Part shown: positions 60,099 through 64,000 of the stretch, in pieces
Position numbering within the stretch: the stretch's first letter is position 1
How the letters are laid out: the number at the start of each line of letters is the position of its first letter
Assembly: GCA_022266195.1 (NCBI GenBank)
Contig: WHVY01000005.1
Coordinates: 124,001 to 188,000 of the forward strand
DNA length: 64,000 bases
Origin: Tetranychus cinnabarinus
Lineage: Eukaryota; Arthropoda; Arachnida; Trombidiformes; Tetranychidae
Reading direction: 5' to 3'
The notes under the pieces: model-generated
Seen by the model: only the letters and a program-made list of their open reading frames with translations
Told to the model about the DNA's origin: nothing
Databases searched by the model: none
Program-made: the position numbers and the translations under genes

Positions 60099-61696
60099 TT
60101 CGGTGAAACTGCAAATACAAATTTACCGGACAATATCTAATGGACACTTCGATGCATAAGCAACTCTGATATGATCATATTGAGTAAAGGATAATGTATA
60201 CTAAAGAACCAATAACAATATGTCTTCATTAAATCAAATTCCCTTCAAGTGTCTCTGACAGGTTGTGGATTTAGTTTTAATCAGTTGATTGATTTAGTAC
60301 AATAGATTTAACGAAACGTATCAATTTTTTGGTTGGTCAAAAACTTGGAATTACAAGAAGTAATCTGAATAGTATAATAAATATTACTTTTAGTGAACAT
60401 TAGAACATATTAGAGATTTAAGAATCCGCTATCCAATTGAAATATCTAACATATGATTTCCAAATTAATAGCCATTCTAAATTTATTTGTTTCCATGTAA
60501 TCGCTGAAAATCAATTCAAAATTACCGCAAGTAATCTTAGGGCTTGGGCTAAATTGTAAGCAACGCAAACTCCTCGACTCAATCAAATTTTTCTCTTATT
60601 TTTCATCCTCTTTCTCCCTATTTTTGTGATAAACACAAAACATAACAACATTGTTGTAAAATATTTTATCCAACTATTATTATAACTGTTACTTCTATTA
60701 TTTTGTTAATCATTTTCAAGTTTTCATATTGATCTAGTGCTAAGTTTTGTTCTGGTTTAAACTTCAAATGGTCATCAATTGATAGTAATTGATCACCCAA
60801 CGGTATCCAAAATAGGTTGAAACGCGTTAGCCCTAAAAAGGTAGGATTTTGTATTTTCCTCTTTCTCGTCTGCCTGTCTTTTATTGTCTTCATCCTCCCA
60901 TATTTTATTTCCTCTTATTCTCTTCCTTTCCAATCATCCTGTTTTGGCTTTAAATTTGCCCCCTTTTGATAAATTTTTCTAATTAATCAATGATATACTC
61001 TTATAGTTTGCTCAGTGTTGCTTCCACCCAGTGCTAGACAAATATGTTGCTACCAAATTGAATCTGGTCAGGACAGTTGATGCTTGTTATTGCTTCTTAA
61101 TGTCAATCCTTAATGCAGATGGAAATAAATTTTATCAATATAATAATCAGATTAGAGTTTTATCATTGAAATAAGATGACTTGACCTAACTTGTCAGATC
61201 TTGACCCATTCAATAGTGACAAGTCAAACCTTGATGTTTCCTTGATTGATCAATTCCATGCAAAATCATGTCGTTTGGGCTTAATCATTATCGTATGTTA
61301 ACTTTAGAGCTAAAATTGTAGCTCCAATTATTGATAAATGAAAAGATTATCACAGTTAATTGCTATATAAAGGCTGTAAAAAGTCAACACCAGATGTACA
61401 AGCTTTGCATATGAAAAACTGTAAATAGAAAGCCCAAAAACAATTTTACTAGACTATAGTTTCTACTTTCGGTTGTCCCTTCACTTCTTAACGGTTTTAT
61501 CTTAAATTTTGTCTTCGACTGTTATTTTTCCGCAGGCAAAGGGTCAACAAGTCTTCTAACTAATCTGTTATTTCTTTTATTTATTTTAGGAAACACGAGA
61601 GTTTTATTCACTAACCATGAGCTTGACAACATTGTAATGACAATCATTTGTATTTAATAAAGCAAAAGGAGGATTTCCTTCGGACAACAATTCACG
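60099..61696. other. Divergent intergenic region
   Basis: About 1.6 kb between the four-TM gene (-) and the hemopexin-like gene (+). A minus frame at 60666-60893 begins with ATG but has no domain. A TTTTAG acceptor-like site near 61590 could mark a 5' UTR exon of the hemopexin-like gene. No repeat recognised. Confidence 0.4.
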
Positions 61697-63759
61697 ATGC
61701 CAAAGTTAAAAATCAACAAGTCTTCAGGTAAGTTTCAATCTGTTTGTCAACCCTTATTATCAAAATAAATTGAATGGCATCTCCACACTCCTTAAACTGA
61801 TTAATTTTCAAGAATTATAGCCAATTTTTGTTAGTTAAAAGCAAACTGTTGGATATGAAACACAATACATTTTGAGATACAATGTAGCGATTTATAGTTT
61901 ACCCTTCAATCTCTGAAATTTCATGTCAAATCTGTTCATTTCAGGTTTTATTCTTAGTTTTTCTGCTTACTTTATTATAAGGAGTGGTCCCTAAAAAATT
62001 GGACAAACTTTAACTGTTTATAACTCGAAAAGTATTAGATACTTTTCGTTGAAATTGAGAATATACATTCAATAAGGACAGATAATGAGTCTTGTTTTTC
62101 AGCATTTAGCAACTTTACTTAATTTTGACCGAAAAGGCCGTTCGAAGAACGCGGCTTCAAAATTTTTTAGTTCATCTCTCAGTAGAGCTCAGAAAATTTT
62201 TTTTGTTCAGATTTTCAGCCATTTTGACCTGAACCATGTTTGCTCAAACGTGTTATACACATATTAGTTTTTTTCATAATTTTATGAACCTTCAATCAGC
62301 GAATTCTGAGTTTTAAAAGTAATTGTGAACACTATTTTGCGCATAGTTTGCATCTCTAGCTTCATAGGGATTTGACAAAACTGAACTATTAAATTGCACT
62401 TATCTTTTGATCAAATTTAATTTTTTCTATTTAATTAATTTATTCTGATAAAAAAATTATATATTTGGAAAGAGCATGAAATGCTCGTTAATTTACGCTA
62501 TAGAATCCTTTGTTCGAAGAATCCTAACATATTTAAAATTTGATTCAAAATTTGTCCAATTTTTTAGGGACCACTCCTTAAAATTCCACTGTCATTTTGT
62601 TAAATTATAGTTGACCCAGTAAAAAATGGCGTTATAAAATGAAGGAAAATACATGCTGTTACAAGATATGTAATTATTGGAGGCAAATGGTAAATTATCC
62701 TGCATTGATAGGTATAGTCTCAATCTTTTTTCGATGATATCAGGATTCTGGGTGAAAAGAGTTATTTTGACAATTATTGTTTATAGCCATATTATCTGGT
62801 CACAAGAAATTTCCCCCGTTTTAGACTTGTGTGATGATGGTATAGTAGACACAGCAGTTAAAACCAACGATGGACAAATATATATTTTCAAAGGGGATTA
62901 CTATTTTGAATTTTCACTTGATAAATCCATTCCACTTTTGCCTGCTAAACCAATCAAAGACTGGACCAATCTTCCTAGAGGCATTCATGCCAGTTTCACT
63001 GTCACTGATAAAAGCAATAATCTCTTTGGAAGTACCTTCTTCTTCAAGGAAGACAATTGGTATCAATATAAGGGCAAAAAATTTGTAGCTTCAAATTCAA
63101 CCAAACGATGGGTTATTGATCCTATTCATGCCAGATATATTATTCCCATGTACAACGAGTCAATCTACGGATTTTTCTCATTAGCTTCCCCTAGAGTTGT
63201 TCTTGGAGAGCGAAATATCTTTGATTGGTTTCACTTTCGTGATCCTTTAAATCCTGACTATTTTCCCTCAGGCACCTTTAGTGAAGGCTATTTCGGAATT
63301 GATCTCTATACGATTAAAGCCATTGTTGACTATTCACCTACTGAATGGTTAGTTTTCTTTGAGGATGGCTTCATTGGTTACTTTTGTATCCTCAAAAATC
63401 TAAATGGCGGTTGTTCTGAAAAATACATTTGGGATACTTCAATTTGTCCAGATCAACTGAAATACTTTGTTGAGGATTCCGTTTTACTCAAGGCACTTGA
63501 TAGACTCCCATTTAGTCTTGATCGTTTGTTTGCCATAGTTTTTGCAATACTTTGTGCTGCTGCCGTGATACTGATTGTGCTTATAATTTCACTGACAGCT
63601 ATTATAATCGATTTCATCAAGATTAAAAATCGCTCCAAATTATTCCAGCTATTGTTGGAAAGACAAAAGCAGCCCAATCAACCTTACATTTCATTCAGAA
63701 AATATTTACTCCGAACTGTAGATAGAACTTTTCATCATGGTCAAAACAATGTCACTTGA
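61697..63759 (+). CDS. Hemopexin-repeat membrane protein
   Basis: Two exons: 61697-61727 (MPKLKINKSS plus one base, donor GTAAGT) and 62744-63759 (acceptor ATATCAG). The phases match and the product is 348 aa. A hydrophobic segment at about 17-29 (VILTIIVYSHIIW) acts as signal peptide or anchor. The extracellular part has hemopexin-like blades: CDDGIVDTAVKTNDGQIYIF, GDYYFEF, STFFFKEDNWYQY and CILKNLNGGCSEKY. A strong membrane segment lies at about 275-302 (AIVFAILCAAAVILIVLIISL), followed by a basic cytosolic tail of about 46 residues. Hemopexin folds without a protease domain usually bind proteins or haem; the partner is unknown. The intron contains MITE copy 2. An internal ATG at 62734 could start an intron-less version of 341 aa. 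Confidence 0.75.
61980..62578. mobile_element. 599-bp MITE with TA target site, copy 2 (in hemopexin-like gene intron)
   Basis: Same length, same orientation and, by eye, the same sequence as 43844-44442, with TA on each side (TTATA before, TAAAA after). It lies within the single intron (61728-62743) of the hemopexin-like gene, ending about 165 bp before the acceptor. Identity of the two copies points to recent movement. Confidence 0.9.
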
Positions 63760-64000
63760 TGATGATTATGTGATTACTTAGACATGTTGATTTTCCTCAC
63801 TTTATTTTTAGTCAATTAGCTTTTAATTTTGCTCATCAGTGGCTCCATGGCAAGTTATCACATCATGGTAAAATTGGTTCCGTATCTAACCGTTCAATTT
63901 ATGGTTTTAAATTGTTGATTTTGACAAAAGTAATTAGCATGTAAAAAAAGATTGAGTAAAATGAGCAAAAAAAATCCAGCTTCCCATTAATTAAAGTCAA
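63760..64000. other. 3' flank of hemopexin-like gene to window end
   Basis: 240 bp of AT-rich sequence, probably 3' UTR and intergenic DNA. No feature seen. Confidence 0.4.

Noticed and set aside
1..64000. tRNA, rRNA, CRISPR or prokaryotic operon features
   Set aside because: No tRNA B-box-like sites in a cloverleaf context, no regularly spaced short repeats and no Shine-Dalgarno organisation were seen. The window is eukaryotic.

Overview
The window is AT-rich nuclear DNA from an animal, most likely an arthropod and quite possibly an acariform (spider-mite-like) mite. The evidence is intact metazoan genes with short GT-AG introns (mostly about 60-90 bp), an intronless ABC half-transporter of the ABCH type known mainly from arthropods, and gene-dense stretches separated by repeat-rich gaps. 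The species is inferred from gene content and compactness and was not checked by any search. No prokaryotic, viral, CRISPR, tRNA or rRNA feature was seen.

Layout. 124-2350 (-): a TDRKH/Papi gene, with a fold-back repeat at 1779-2038 that may lie in its first intron. 2521-6310: about 3.8 kb of non-coding DNA made of six alternating inverted copies of one unit, including a nearly perfect 2.4 kb palindrome. 7066-9282 (-): ABCH transporter. 9283-16294: gene-poor, but it hides a two-exon G-protein gamma gene (-) whose last exon is present twice in a duplicated block, with an unrecognised single-exon gene (+) between the two copies. 16295-17451 (-): DHRSX-like SDR. 18842-19267 (+): PC4/Sub1. 21130-21831 (+): ZCCHC9-like zinc-knuckle protein. 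22642-33577 (+): complete nine-exon Vps13. 34652-35250 (+): AROS/RPS19BP1-like. 35733-37649 (+): TFIIF alpha (RAP74). 38077-38940 (-): CRAL-TRIO protein. 40100-40659 (-): IFT20. 42154-52763 (-): kinesin light chain with at least two alternative C-terminal ends. 55152-58080 (+): Barentsz/CASC3. 59047-60098 (-): four-TM protein with a repeat tail. 61697-63759 (+): hemopexin-like membrane protein.

The genes are mostly unrelated housekeeping loci: piRNA trimming (TDRKH), transcription (PC4, TFIIF alpha), RNA fate (CASC3, ZCCHC9), lipid transfer (Vps13, CRAL-TRIO) and transport along microtubules and cilia (Klc, IFT20). No operon-like logic is expected. All multi-exon coding models were assembled by hand from splice signals and add up to whole codon numbers.

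The most interesting material is: (i) the nested palindrome array next to the ABCH gene; (ii) the tandemly duplicated terminal exon of the G-gamma gene, with an opposite-strand gene in between; (iii) two apparently identical 599-bp TA-flanked MITEs, both intronic (in Klc and in the hemopexin gene); (iv) the alternative kinesin-light-chain tails. I did not find an obvious multi-gene undescribed system.
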